Assembly (NCBI RefSeq): GCF_005280195.1
Contig: NZ_SZPR01000007.1
Location: forward strand, 21,968 to 85,967
Source of the DNA: Streptomyces galbus
Lineage (GTDB): Bacteria; Actinomycetota; Actinomycetes; Streptomycetales; Streptomycetaceae
DNA length: 64,000 nt
Reading direction: 5' to 3'
The notes under the pieces were generated by a model. It saw only the letters and a program-made list of their open reading frames with translations. It had not been told where the DNA came from and searched no databases. Both the position numbers and the translations under genes were made by a program. This document shows positions 52,273 through 60,687 of the stretch, one piece after another; the first letter of the stretch is position 1; every line of letters begins with the position of its first letter.

Positions 52273-53918
52273 CGGGCGTCCTCCTGGCCCGTCGTCCGGC
52301 CCGCGCCCGCGCGCTCGGCCGGCTGCTCGGCCAGGTCCGAGGCGTCCCGGGGCAGCCGCAGGGTGAACACGGCCCCGCCCTCGGGGCAGTTGGCGGCGGT
52401 GATGGCGCCGCCGTGGATGTGCGCGTTCTCCTGGGCGATGGACAGGCCGAGGCCGCTGCCCTCGGACCGCGGCCGGGAGGCGCTGGCCTTGTAGAACCGG
52501 TCGAAGACGTGCGGCAGGACGTCCTCGGGGATGCCGGGCCCGTGGTCGCGCACGGCGATCACCACGGACTCCTCCCCGCCGTCGCCGTCGCCGCCGTCGC
52601 CGTCACCGGTCTCCGCCCCCGGCGCGCCCGCCCGCTCCACCCGCTCCGCGCGCACCGACACCCGCACCGGCGAGCCGCCGTGCTTGAGGGCGTTGCCGAT
52701 GAGGTTGGCGAGGATGACGTCGAGGCGGCGCGGGTCGAGGCGGGCGTGGATGCCGCGCGCGGCGTCCAGTTCCACCGCGTCGAGCCAGGCGCGGGCGTCG
52801 ATGCAGGCGGTGATCTGGTCGGCCACGTCCACGTCGTCGAGCACCAGCCGGGCGGTGCCCGCGTCGAAGCGGGTGACCTCCATCAGGTTCTCCACCAGGT
52901 CGTTCAGTCGCCGGGTCTCGCTGACCACCAGCCGGACGGCCGGCTCGATCATCGGGTCCATGCTGCCGGTCTCGGCCTCCAGCTCCTCCTCCAGCACCTC
53001 GGTGACGGCGGTGATGGCGGTGAGCGGGGTGCGCAGCTCGTGGCTCATGTCGGCGACGAAGCGCCGGGACGCCTCGTCGCGGGCGGCCATGTCCGCGACC
53101 CGCTTCTCCAGCGCCTCGGCGGCGTTGTTGAACGTCCGCGACAGATCGGCGAGTTCGTCGGTACCGGACACCCGCAGCCGGGTGTCGAGCCGGCCCTCGC
53201 CGAGCCGCCGGGCGGCGACGCCCAGCCGGTGCACCGGCTTCAGCACGGTCGTGGCGGCGGCCTGTGCGAGCAGCGCGGCGCCGATCAGCGCGAGCCCGGT
53301 GGCGATCCCCAGCGACCAGGCCAGCGAGTTGAGGTCCTTGGCCTCGGGCTCCAGCGACTTGCGCAGGTAGCCGGTCGGCCCGCCGCCGATCACCCGCGTG
53401 CCCGCGACCAGGTAGGGCGTGCCGTGGTCGACGACCCGCTGCCAGTACAGGTGGTAGGGCGACTTGTTGCCGCCGGTGAGCGGCTGCTGCTTGTTCACCG
53501 CCGTGCGCAGCGACTGCGGCACGTCGTCCAGCGAGAACCCGCTCAGCCCGCCGGAGTTGCCGTAGACCGTCCGGCCGTCGGTGCCGGTGGCGACGAGCAG
53601 CACGCTGAAGCGCTGGCTGCTGTTCGCCATCTGCCCCGCGGTGTGCTGCAGTTCGTCCTGCTCGGGGTGGGCGGGCAGCGCTCCGGCGCGGTTCTGCATC
53701 TCCTGCTGGAAGTCGCGCAGCACCGCGCCCTGGGTGCGGGTGAGCACCGCCTCGCGGTTGAGCCAGTACGCGATGCCGGACGCCGAGACGGCGGCGGTGA
53801 GGGCGACCAGCCCGAACACCACCACGAGCCGCAGGCGCAGGCTGGTGAAGCGCAGCCGTGTCAGATGTCCCGTGCGATCCGCGGCCCAGCCGCGGAACCC
53901 CCCGTGCGCAGTTGTCAC
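52269..53918 (-). CDS. afsQ2: AfsQ2-type sensor histidine kinase
   Basis: 549 residues. Two membrane helices (LVVVFGLVALTAAVSASGIAY and SLGIATGLALIGAALLAQAA) flank an outside sensor of about 160 residues. A HAMP domain follows (LGVAARRLGEGRLDTRLRV), then the DHp box SHELRTPLTAI with the phospho-His, and HATPase motifs NLIGNALKHGG, DHGPGIPEDV and GSGLGLSI. GTG 53918 overlaps the afsQ1 stop by GTGA, fixing the start. It phosphorylates AfsQ1 in response to nutrient status, nitrogen-related by studies in S. coelicolor. A short insertion of Gly/Asp repeats lies in the ATPase domain (TGDGDGGDGDGGEE). Confidence 0.95.
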   Translation of the reverse strand: MTTAHGGFRGWAADRTGHLTRLRFTSLRLRLVVVFGLVALTAAVSASGIAYWLNREAVLTRTQGAVLRDFQQEMQNRAGALPAHPEQDELQHTAGQMANSSQRFSVLLVATGTDGRTVYGNSGGLSGFSLDDVPQSLRTAVNKQQPLTGGNKSPYHLYWQRVVDHGTPYLVAGTRVIGGGPTGYLRKSLEPEAKDLNSLAWSLGIATGLALIGAALLAQAAATTVLKPVHRLGVAARRLGEGRLDTRLRVSGTDELADLSRTFNNAAEALEKRVADMAARDEASRRFVADMSHELRTPLTAITAVTEVLEEELEAETGSMDPMIEPAVRLVVSETRRLNDLVENLMEVTRFDAGTARLVLDDVDVADQITACIDARAWLDAVELDAARGIHARLDPRRLDVILANLIGNALKHGGSPVRVSVRAERVERAGAPGAETGDGDGGDGDGGEESVVIAVRDHGPGIPEDVLPHVFDRFYKASASRPRSEGSGLGLSIAQENAHIHGGAITAANCPEGGAVFTLRLPRDASDLAEQPAERAGAGRTTGQEDAR

Positions 53919-54592
53919 TGAGGCGCGTCCAGGCGGTAGCCGACACCCCGCACCGTGCGGATCAGGGTCGGTGAGGAGGGCACGTCCTCGACCTTGGCGC
54001 GCAGCCGCTGGACGCACGCGTCCACCAGGCGCGAGTCGCCGAGGTAGTCGTGTTCCCACACCAGCCGCAGCAACTGCTGTCTCGACAGCGCCTGTCCGGG
54101 ACGCCGGCTCAGCTCCAGCAGCAGCCGCAGCTCGGTCGGCGTGAGCTGGAGGTCCTCGCCGTTCTTGGTGACGGTCATGGCGGCCCGGTCGATGACCAGG
54201 CTGCCGAAGCTCGCCGCGTCGTTCGACTCACGCTCCCCGCGGCGCAGCACCGCCCGGATCCGGGCGTCGAGCACCCGGCCCTGCACGGGCTTGACGACGT
54301 AGTCGTCCGCCCCGGACTCCAGGCCGACGACGACGTCGATGTCGTCGCTGCGCGCGGTCAGCAGGATGATCGGCAGCTGGTCGGTGCGCCGGATGCGCCG
54401 GCACACCTCGAAGCCGTCGATGCCGGGCAGCATGACGTCCAGCACGATGAGATCCGGCCGCTGCTCGCGCAGCAGCTTCAGACCGTCCTCACCGCTGGCA
54501 GCGGTGGCCACCCGGTGTCCCTGGCGCGTCAGGGAGAGCTCCAGGGCCGTACGGATGGCGTCGTCGTCCTCGATCAGCAACAGGGAAGGCAC
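53915..54592 (-). CDS. afsQ1: AfsQ1 response regulator
   Basis: 225 residues, an OmpR-type regulator. The receiver has SLLLIEDDDAIRTALELSL, phospho-acceptor Asp in DLIVLDVMLPGIDGF, and LLTARSDDIDVVVGLESGADDYVVKP. The winged helix reads LTPTELRLLLELSRRPG and VDACVQRLRAKVED. GTG 54592 gives the length of the S. coelicolor protein; an in-frame ATG lies 18 bases earlier. It is co-transcribed with afsQ2 and the lipoprotein gene and divergent from sigQ. Known targets include antibiotic regulators and nitrogen genes. Confidence 0.96.
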   Translation of the reverse strand: MPSLLLIEDDDAIRTALELSLTRQGHRVATAASGEDGLKLLREQRPDLIVLDVMLPGIDGFEVCRRIRRTDQLPIILLTARSDDIDVVVGLESGADDYVVKPVQGRVLDARIRAVLRRGERESNDAASFGSLVIDRAAMTVTKNGEDLQLTPTELRLLLELSRRPGQALSRQQLLRLVWEHDYLGDSRLVDACVQRLRAKVEDVPSSPTLIRTVRGVGYRLDAPQ

Positions 54593-54732
54593 GGGCTCAT
54601 TCTGGCCCATGCGGGGGGTTCTGTTCGACCTGTGGGGCCGCCGGACCCGCAACCGCCCCGCCGTGCCGCGCGTCCGTCCTCTCCGTGAGGCCACCGCCGC
54701 GACACGCGGTGCGGCGCCTCGGACCGGCCCCT

Positions 54733-54748
54733 GTGACAGGTCTGTGAC
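54733..54748. promoter_or_regulatory. AfsQ1 box between afsQ1 and sigQ
   Basis: GTGAC-AGGTCT-GTGAC fits the published AfsQ1 consensus GTnAC-n6-GTnAC exactly. It lies about midway in the 262-base divergent gap, where phosphorylated AfsQ1 would control sigQ and its own operon. Confidence 0.85.
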
Positions 54749-54854
54749 AGTCGGCGGACACGCCGATGAAGTCCCCTCGGCAAGCTTTTCGGCACGGGCA
54801 AGGACGTACGCCCGAGCAGACGGACACACGGAAGTCCACGACGGGGGGCGCGAG

Positions 54855-55592
54855 ATGAACACGCTGCACGGCATGAGCACCAGCGCAGTGGTCACGCGCC
54901 TGCACGACGTGAACCGGGGTGCGGAGAAGTCCGGCGTTGCGATCGGGCGGGGGTGCGCTCGCGGCGCCGGGCGTCAGCACACGGCCCTGGTGGCCGTGGC
55001 CGACGCGGGGGAGCAGGCGGCTCACGGGGGAGCCGCGTACGGGGAGGGACCGGGGGAGCGCCGCTCCCTGACGGAGGCGGAGTTCACCGCCTACGTCCAG
55101 GAGCGCCGCGCCTCCCTGTACGCCACCGCCTACCACCTCACCGGTGACCGGTTCGAGGCCGAGGACCTGCTGCAGAGCGCGCTGTTCTCGACCTACCGGG
55201 CCTGGGAGCGGATCAGCGACAAGGCCGCGGTCGGCGGCTACCTGCGCCGCACCATGACGAACCTGCACATCAGCGCGTGGCGCCGCCGCAAGCTGAACGA
55301 GTACCCGACCGAGGAACTGCCGGAGACGCCCGGCGACACGGACGCGATGCGCGGCACCGAGCTGCGTGCCGTCCTGTGGCAGGCGCTGGCCCGGCTGCCC
55401 GAACTCCAGCGGACGATGCTGGTCCTGCGCTACTACGAGGGCCGCACCGACCCGGAGATCGCCGACATCCTCGGCATCAGTGTCGGCACGGTGAAGTCGA
55501 GCATCTGGCGGTCGCTCCGCCGGCTGCGCGAGGACCAGGTCCTCAGCTTCGGCCGTGACGAGGAGGACGCCTTCGGGGAGCTCGTCGCCTGA
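54855..55592 (+). CDS. sigQ: ECF-like sigma factor SigQ
   Basis: 245 residues. After an unconserved N-terminus of about 75 residues, FTAYVQERRASLYATAYHLTG and EAEDLLQSALFSTYRAW form region 2. LPELQRTMLVLRYYEGRTDPEIADILG, VGTVKSSIWRSLRRLRED form region 4, as in the SigE-like group. ATG 54855 has GGGGGGCGCGAG before it; ATG 54873 is an alternative. It is divergent from afsQ1, which in S. coelicolor activates sigQ. A G-rich repeat region and a hairpin follow the stop. Confidence 0.94.
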   Translation: MNTLHGMSTSAVVTRLHDVNRGAEKSGVAIGRGCARGAGRQHTALVAVADAGEQAAHGGAAYGEGPGERRSLTEAEFTAYVQERRASLYATAYHLTGDRFEAEDLLQSALFSTYRAWERISDKAAVGGYLRRTMTNLHISAWRRRKLNEYPTEELPETPGDTDAMRGTELRAVLWQALARLPELQRTMLVLRYYEGRTDPEIADILGISVGTVKSSIWRSLRRLREDQVLSFGRDEEDAFGELVA

Positions 55593-55596
55593 GGGT

Positions 55597-55762
55597 CACG
55601 GGGGAACGCCGGGCCCCGGCCCGGAACGGGGGAACGCACGGGGGAACACGGGAGCGGTACCGGGGGGACCCGACGGGGGACGTACGGGGAGCGGTACCGC
55701 GACCGGGGGAACACGGGGGGAGCACGGGGGAACAGCAAGGGGGGAACACGGGGGAGCACCGA
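55597..55762 (+). repeat. G-tract repeat region after sigQ
   Basis: Imperfect copies of ACGGGGGAAC and CGGGGGGAGCAC repeat through about 165 bases. About ten runs of four to six G occur on the plus strand. No gene is credible here. Adjacent runs are spaced closely enough to form G-quadruplexes in the DNA or in the sigQ 3' transcript. Confidence 0.85.
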
Positions 55763-55767
55763 AAGGG

Positions 55768-55806
55768 AGCGGGACCGGAGGGCCGGGGGGTCCGTCCGGT
55801 CCCGCT
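55768..55806 (+). terminator. Hairpin terminator between sigQ and the convergent kinase gene
   Basis: AGCGGGACCGGA (55768-55779) pairs perfectly with TCCGGTCCCGCT (55795-55806) around a G-rich loop and is followed by TTCG. Being symmetrical, it may serve both convergent transcripts. Confidence 0.85.
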
Positions 55807-55866
55807 TTCGTGTGCGGTGCCGCGGGCCGCGGCGGCCGTGGGCGGCTCGCCCCGCGCACGCTCCCC

Positions 55867-56577
55867 TCACGCCGGGGTCGGCTCCTGGGCGTCCCGCACG
55901 TCCTGCGCGCTCTGTACGCCCGGCACGTCCCGCACCTCGTGCGCGCCCCGCGCGACCGGCACACCGGTCCCGCCCGTCCCCGCGGCGGCCAGCCGGTCCA
56001 GGGCCTCGTCGCGGTCGCAGGCGTGGGCGCCCAGAGCGGTCTGGCGGGCCACGATCGAGCGCTCCTGGCGCATCAGGCGCCAGCCCCTGCGCAGCAGGAA
56101 CGGCACCGACTTGCGGCCCTCGCGCAGGTCCCGCAGGAAGCGGCGGCGGAACGTCTTCACCGGGCCGCGGCTCAGGCACAGCGCGTCCGCCAGCAGGCCA
56201 CGTTCCCGGCAGCGCTGCACGATCTCCGCCGCGAAGATGCCCTCCGCGATGAACAGCGGGGTCGGCCCGATGTCGAGCGCGTCCGCGCCGGTCCGGGCGC
56301 TCAGGGAGATGTCGTACACCGGCACGCGGGTACGGCCCGTGCGGCACAGGTCGGCGATCGCCGCGACGGCCGCGTCCGCGTCCCAGGAGTCGGGGTGGTC
56401 CCAGTCGATGTCGGAGCTCCCCGCCACCAGCGGCAGCGTCGGGTCGCCGGCCTCCTTGTAGAAGTCGTCGAGCCGGAGGACCGGGAGGCCCGAGCGGGCG
56501 GCGAGGAGGGACTTGCCGGAGCCGGAAGGGCCGCAGAGCAGCACGACTCGCGTGGGCAGGAGGGGATGGGAACTCAC
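55867..56577 (-). CDS. Uridine-kinase-like P-loop kinase
   Basis: 236 residues. The Walker A (VVLLCGPSGSGKSLLAARSG) lies close to the N-terminus, followed by VLRLDDFYKEAGD (the DDFY motif of uridine/phosphoribulokinase kinases), DIDWDHPDSWD and FIAEGIFAAEIV. A conserved RRRFLRDLREGRKS lid follows. A repetitive VRDVPGVQSAQDVRDAQE tail is unusual. GTG 56577 (VSSHPLLP) gives a compact N-terminus; the frame is open 23 codons further. It probably phosphorylates uridine or cytidine, complementing the salvage genes nearby, but no regulon palindrome was seen upstream. Confidence 0.82.
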   Translation of the reverse strand: MSSHPLLPTRVVLLCGPSGSGKSLLAARSGLPVLRLDDFYKEAGDPTLPLVAGSSDIDWDHPDSWDADAAVAAIADLCRTGRTRVPVYDISLSARTGADALDIGPTPLFIAEGIFAAEIVQRCRERGLLADALCLSRGPVKTFRRRFLRDLREGRKSVPFLLRRGWRLMRQERSIVARQTALGAHACDRDEALDRLAAAGTGGTGVPVARGAHEVRDVPGVQSAQDVRDAQEPTPA

Positions 56578-56705
56578 GGGACACCAGTGTGCGGCATCCC
56601 GCCGCTCCCGTACGACCCCGCGGGTCGGCTTTGAAGCACGCGTCACATCTCAACTACCCTCTGCGCTGAACCGATTACTTTCCGCACCCTAAGGTGGCAG
56701 CAGCG

Positions 56706-57113
56706 ATGGCCCGACACCTCTCCCCCCAGCACACCACCGGCCGGCGCGCCCTGGCCGTCCTCGCCACCGCGGGAGTCGCCCTCGGCGCGGGCGCTGGGGC
56801 CGCGTCCGCGGCGGACGGCGGGCCGCTCCTGGGCGGGGTGCACACCCGCCCCACCTCCCTCGGCCACATCGACCCCCAGGCGGGTCTGCGGGCGCTGACG
56901 GAGGCGCTGCCGTACGCGACGGGCGCCCTGGCGAACCTCAAGCCGAACCCGCTCGCGGGCACCGGCGTCGACCCGCTCGACAACGGCGTGGGCACCCAGC
57001 TCGCCGACTTCGCGCCCCTCAACTCCCAGATGCTGACCGGGCCGGTCGCCCAGGCGGCGTCGATCGGCTCGATCCCCCTCGTGGGACAGGTGACCGGGCT
57101 GCTCGGCAACTGA
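56706..57113 (+). CDS. Small secreted protein
   Basis: 135 residues. A basic N-terminus and signal peptide (RALAVLATAGVALGAGAGAASA, cleaved near ASAADG) precede a mature protein without cysteines (HTRPTSLGHIDPQAGLRALTEALPYATGALANLK, ending LVGQVTGLLG). ATG 56706 follows AAGGTGG. It resembles abundant small secreted proteins of Streptomyces; no function can be assigned. Its 3' end faces the aldehyde dehydrogenase operon across a two-way terminator. Confidence 0.85.
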   Translation: MARHLSPQHTTGRRALAVLATAGVALGAGAGAASAADGGPLLGGVHTRPTSLGHIDPQAGLRALTEALPYATGALANLKPNPLAGTGVDPLDNGVGTQLADFAPLNSQMLTGPVAQAASIGSIPLVGQVTGLLGN

Positions 57114-57130
57114 CCAGCACGCGGCGAAAA

Positions 57131-57168
57131 GGGCCGCGGCCCCTCCGGACGGGGAGGAGCCGCGGCCC
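57131..57168. terminator. Bidirectional terminator between secreted-protein gene and aldehyde dehydrogenase operon
   Basis: GGGCCGCGGC (57131-57140) pairs with GCCGCGGCCC (57159-57168), with CCTCC and GGAGG continuing the stem around a short loop. An A-run precedes it (T-run for the minus strand), so it serves the leftward transcript as well. Confidence 0.85.
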
Positions 57169-57206
57169 TGCTCGTGGGGTGGGCGCCACCCCGGGACGAA
57201 CGGCCG

Positions 57207-58211
57207 TCAGTACGACGAGCCCGACGCGCCCAGCGACCCCGTGGGGTGCCAGACCGTCTTCGTCTCCAGGAACGCCGTCATCCGGTCGGTGCCCGGAGTC
57301 GCGAAGTAATCCACAGGCTGTGGACGGAGCACCCGCTTCAGGTTGTCCGCCGCGGCGACCTCCAGCTCCTTCGCCAGCCGCTCGTCGGCGCCCGCCAGGT
57401 CGATCGCGTTGACGTCCTGGTGCGCGGCGAGGGGCGCCGCGATCTCCGCCGTACCGCCGGACAGGACGTTGACGACGCCGCCCGGGACGTCGGAGGTGGC
57501 CAGCACCTCGGCCAGGGACAGGGCCGGCAGCGGGGCGCGCTCGCTGGCCACCACCACCGCCGTGTTGCCCGTGGCGATCACCGGGGCGAGCACCGAGACC
57601 AGGCCGAGGAACGACGACTCCTGCGGGGCCAGCACCGCGACCACGCCCGTCGGTTCGGGCGAGGAGAGGTTGAAGTACGGGCCGGCCACCGGGTTGGCGC
57701 CGCCGGTCACCTGGGCGATCTTGTCGGTCCAGCCCGCGTACCAGACCCACCGGTCGATCGTGGCGTCCACGACCCCGGCCGCCCGCGCCCCGGACAAGCC
57801 CTCGGCGTCGGCCACCTCGCGCACGAACTGGTCCCGGCGGCCCTCCAGCATCTCCGCGACCCGGTACAGCACCTGGCCGCGGTTGTAGGCGGTCGCGCCC
57901 GACCAGCCGCCGAACGCCTTGCGCGCGGCCACCACCGCGTCCCGGGCGTCCTTGCGGCTCGCCCGCGGCGCGTTCGCCAGCCAGTTGCCCTCGGAGTCAG
58001 TCACCTCGTACACCCGGCCGCTCTCGGAACGCGGGAACTTCCCGCCCACGTACAGCTTGTAGGTCTTCAGGACCGCCACCCGCGGCCCGGACCCGGCCAC
58101 CGGGCCCGTCCCGTCACCCGTGACGGCCGGCCGGGTCTCGATGTCCGCGGCGGCCTTGGGGGCCTTGCCCGCCTTGTGGGCCTTGTGTGCCTTGTGGGTC
58201 TTGTCAGACAT
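57207..58211 (-). CDS. Truncated aldehyde-dehydrogenase-fold protein without catalytic Cys
   Basis: 334 residues. The N-terminus is a Lys/Ala/His repeat (THKAHKAHKAGKAPKAA). An ALDH cofactor-domain region follows (LYVGGKFPRSESGRVY, ASRKDARDAVVAARKAFGGWSG, GVVAVLAPQESSFLGLVSVLAP, GNTAVVVASERAPL). The protein ends before the catalytic Cys (GQxC) and the GPV/PFGG regions, so it cannot be a standard ALDH. It overlaps the complete ALDH gene by 8 bases. The pair resembles the two domains of ALDH16, in which one ALDH unit is catalytically dead, suggesting a structural partner role (inference). Confidence 0.8.
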   Translation of the reverse strand: MSDKTHKAHKAHKAGKAPKAAADIETRPAVTGDGTGPVAGSGPRVAVLKTYKLYVGGKFPRSESGRVYEVTDSEGNWLANAPRASRKDARDAVVAARKAFGGWSGATAYNRGQVLYRVAEMLEGRRDQFVREVADAEGLSGARAAGVVDATIDRWVWYAGWTDKIAQVTGGANPVAGPYFNLSSPEPTGVVAVLAPQESSFLGLVSVLAPVIATGNTAVVVASERAPLPALSLAEVLATSDVPGGVVNVLSGGTAEIAAPLAAHQDVNAIDLAGADERLAKELEVAAADNLKRVLRPQPVDYFATPGTDRMTAFLETKTVWHPTGSLGASGSSY

Positions 58212-59640
58212 CGAGGTACGCCTCCAGGCCGTGGCGGCCGCCCTCGCGGCCGAAGCCCGACTCCTTGTAACCGCCGAACGGCGAGGTCGGGTCGAACTTG
58301 TTGAACGTGTTGGACCAGATCACGCCCGCGCGCAGCTTGCCCGCCACCGCCAGGATCCGCGAGCCCTTCTCCGTCCACACGCCCGCCGACAGGCCGTACG
58401 GCGTGTTGTTCGCCTTGGCGACCGCCTCGTCCGGGGTGCGGAAGGTCAGCACCGACAGCACCGGGCCGAAGATCTCGTCGCGGGCGACCGTGTGCGCCTG
58501 GGTGACCTTCGTGAACAGCGTCGGCGCGAACCAGTAGCCCGCCGAGGGGATCTCGCACTGCGGGGACCAGCGTTCGGCGCCCTCCGCCTCGCCCTGCTCG
58601 ACGAGCCGGGTGATCCGGGTGAGCTGCTCCTCGGAGTTGATCGCGCCGATGTCGGTGTTCTTGTCCAGCGGGTCGCCCAGGCGCAGCGTGGACAGCCGGC
58701 GCCTGAGGGCGTCCAGCAGCTCCTCCTCGACGGACTCCTGCACCAGCAGGCGGCTGCCCGCGCAGCACACCTGGCCCTGGTTGAAGAAGATGCCGTTGAC
58801 GATCCCCTCCACCGCCTGGTCGATCGGGGCGTCGTCGAAGACGATGTTGGCGCCCTTGCCGCCCAGCTCCAGCGTCAGCTTCTTGCGGGTGCCGGCGACG
58901 GTCCGCGCGATCTCCTTGCCGACGGCCGTGGAACCGGTGAAGGCCACCTTGTTCACGTCGGGGTGCGCGACCAGCGCGGCGCCCGCGTCGCCGTACCCGG
59001 GGAGGATGTTCACGACGCCCCGGGGCAGGCCCGCCTGGCGGCAGACGTCCGCGAAGAACAGCGCCGACAGGGGCGTCGTCTCGGCGGGCTTGAGGACGAC
59101 CGTGTTGCCGGTCGCCAGCGCCGGGGCGATCTTCCACGCCAGCATCAGCAGCGGGAAGTTCCACGGGATGACCTGGCCCGCGACGCCCAGCGGCCGCGGG
59201 TGCGCGCCGAAGCCGGCGTGCTCCAGCTTGTCGGCCCAGCCCGCGTAGTAGAAGAAGTGCGCGGCGACCAGCGGGAGGTCCGCGTCGCGGGTCTCCCGGA
59301 TCGGCTTGCCGTTGTCCAGCGTCTCCAGGACGGCCAGCTCGCGGCTGCGCTCCTGGATGATCCGGGCGATGCGGAACAGGTACTTGGCGCGCTCGGCGCC
59401 CGGCAGCGCCGACCACGTCCCGAACGCCTTGCGGGCGGCCCGGACGGCGCGGTCGACGTCCTCGGCCCCGGCGCGGGCGACCTCGGAGAGGACCTCCTCG
59501 GTGCTGGGGCTGATCGTCTTGAAGACCTTGCCGTCGGCGGCCTCGGTGAACTCACCGTCGACGAACAGGCCGTAGGACGGGGCGATGTCGACGACCGAGC
59601 GGGACTCGGGCGCCGGTGCGTACTCGAATGCGGAAGCCAT
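58204..59640 (-). CDS. Aldehyde dehydrogenase (catalytic subunit)
   Basis: 478 residues with all class motifs: QVIPWNFPLLMLAWKIAPAL, VVLKPAETTPLSA, FTGSTAVGKEI, LELGGKGANIV (general-base region), FNQGQVCCAGSR (catalytic Cys), EIFGPVLSVL and SPFGGYKESGFGREGG. It oxidises an aldehyde to the acid with NAD(P). It sits 6 bases after deoC, so its likely role is to remove acetaldehyde formed by DeoC from deoxyribose-5-phosphate. ATG 59640 is the natural start. The stop overlaps the truncated ALDH gene. Confidence 0.92.
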   Translation of the reverse strand: MASAFEYAPAPESRSVVDIAPSYGLFVDGEFTEAADGKVFKTISPSTEEVLSEVARAGAEDVDRAVRAARKAFGTWSALPGAERAKYLFRIARIIQERSRELAVLETLDNGKPIRETRDADLPLVAAHFFYYAGWADKLEHAGFGAHPRPLGVAGQVIPWNFPLLMLAWKIAPALATGNTVVLKPAETTPLSALFFADVCRQAGLPRGVVNILPGYGDAGAALVAHPDVNKVAFTGSTAVGKEIARTVAGTRKKLTLELGGKGANIVFDDAPIDQAVEGIVNGIFFNQGQVCCAGSRLLVQESVEEELLDALRRRLSTLRLGDPLDKNTDIGAINSEEQLTRITRLVEQGEAEGAERWSPQCEIPSAGYWFAPTLFTKVTQAHTVARDEIFGPVLSVLTFRTPDEAVAKANNTPYGLSAGVWTEKGSRILAVAGKLRAGVIWSNTFNKFDPTSPFGGYKESGFGREGGRHGLEAYLDV

Positions 59641-59646
59641 GGGGAA

Positions 59647-60603
59647 TCAGTCCACCGTCACGTAGTCGGGGCCGGAGTAGCGGCCGGTGGCCAGCTTCTG
59701 ACGCTGCATCAGCAGGTCGTTCAGGAGCGAGGAGGCGCCGAAGCGGAACCAGTGGTTGTCCAGCCAGTCCTCGCCCGCGGTCTCGTTGACCAGGACCAGG
59801 AACTTGATCGCGTCCTTGCTGGTGCGGATGCCGCCCGCCGGCTTCACGCCGACCTGGACGCCGGTCTGCGCCCGGAAGTCGCGGACCGCCTCCAGCATCA
59901 ACAGGGTGTTGGCGGGGGTCGCGTTGACGGCGACCTTGCCGGTCGACGTCTTGATGAAGTCCGCGCCGGCCAGCATCCCGAGCCAGCTCGCGCGGCGGAT
60001 GTTGTCGTACGTCGACAGCTCGCCGGTCTCGAAGATGACCTTCAGGCGGGCGTCGCCGCAGACCTCCTTCACGGCGACGATCTCGTCGTACACCTTGAGG
60101 TACCTGCCCGCGAGGAACGCCCCGCGGTCGATGACCATGTCCACCTCGTCGGCACCGGCGGCGACGGCGTCGCGCACGTCGGCGAGCTTCACCCCGAGCG
60201 CGGCGCGGCCCGCGGGGAAGGCGGTGGCGACCGAGGCGACCTTCACGCCGGAGCCGGCGACGGCCTCCTTGGCGACGGCCACCATGTCGGGGTAGACGCA
60301 GACCGCGGCCGTGGTGGGCGCCGTGCGGTCGGTCGGGTCGGGCAGGACCGCCTTGGCGCCGAGCGCCCGGACCTTGCCCGGGGTGTCCGCGCCTTCCAGC
60401 GTCGTCAGGTCGACCATCGAGATGGCGAGGTCGATCGCGTACGCCTTCGCGGTGGTCTTGATGGAACGGGTGCCTAGGGAGGCGGCGCGCGCCTCCAGGC
60501 CGACCGCGTCGACGCCGGGCAGCCCGTGCAGGAAGCGGCGCAGCGTGCTGTCGGACGCGGTGACGTCAGCGAGAGCGTTGGCTGTGGGTGCGGTAGTGGG
60601 CAT
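59647..60603 (-). CDS. deoC: Deoxyribose-phosphate aldolase
   Basis: 318 residues, longer than the E. coli enzyme because of an N-terminal extension. Motifs: VYPDMVAVAKEAVAGSGVKVASV, EVDMVIDRGAFLAG, LKVIFETGELSTYD, ADFIKTSTGK with the Schiff-base Lys, and VGVKPAGGIRTSKDA with the second essential Lys. It splits 2-deoxyribose-5-phosphate into acetaldehyde and glyceraldehyde-3-phosphate. ATG 60603 is chosen; a GTG two codons earlier is possible. The nucleoside palindrome lies 20 bases upstream, and two ALDH genes follow. Confidence 0.95.
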   Translation of the reverse strand: MPTTAPTANALADVTASDSTLRRFLHGLPGVDAVGLEARAASLGTRSIKTTAKAYAIDLAISMVDLTTLEGADTPGKVRALGAKAVLPDPTDRTAPTTAAVCVYPDMVAVAKEAVAGSGVKVASVATAFPAGRAALGVKLADVRDAVAAGADEVDMVIDRGAFLAGRYLKVYDEIVAVKEVCGDARLKVIFETGELSTYDNIRRASWLGMLAGADFIKTSTGKVAVNATPANTLLMLEAVRDFRAQTGVQVGVKPAGGIRTSKDAIKFLVLVNETAGEDWLDNHWFRFGASSLLNDLLMQRQKLATGRYSGPDYVTVD

Positions 60604-60622
60604 GGTCACCAGACGAGCATAT

Positions 60623-60634
60623 CTACGCGCGTAG
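60623..60634. promoter_or_regulatory. Nucleoside-regulon operator candidate upstream of deoC
   Basis: CTACGCGCGTAG is a perfect palindrome 19 bases before the deoC start on the minus strand, in an AT-richer context (GCATAT). It is the fifth copy in the window. Confidence 0.8.
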
Positions 60635-60687
60635 CGGCTGTACAGCCTAGGCAGCGGCCGCGGGAAGCGGAACCGGCGGACGTAGGC

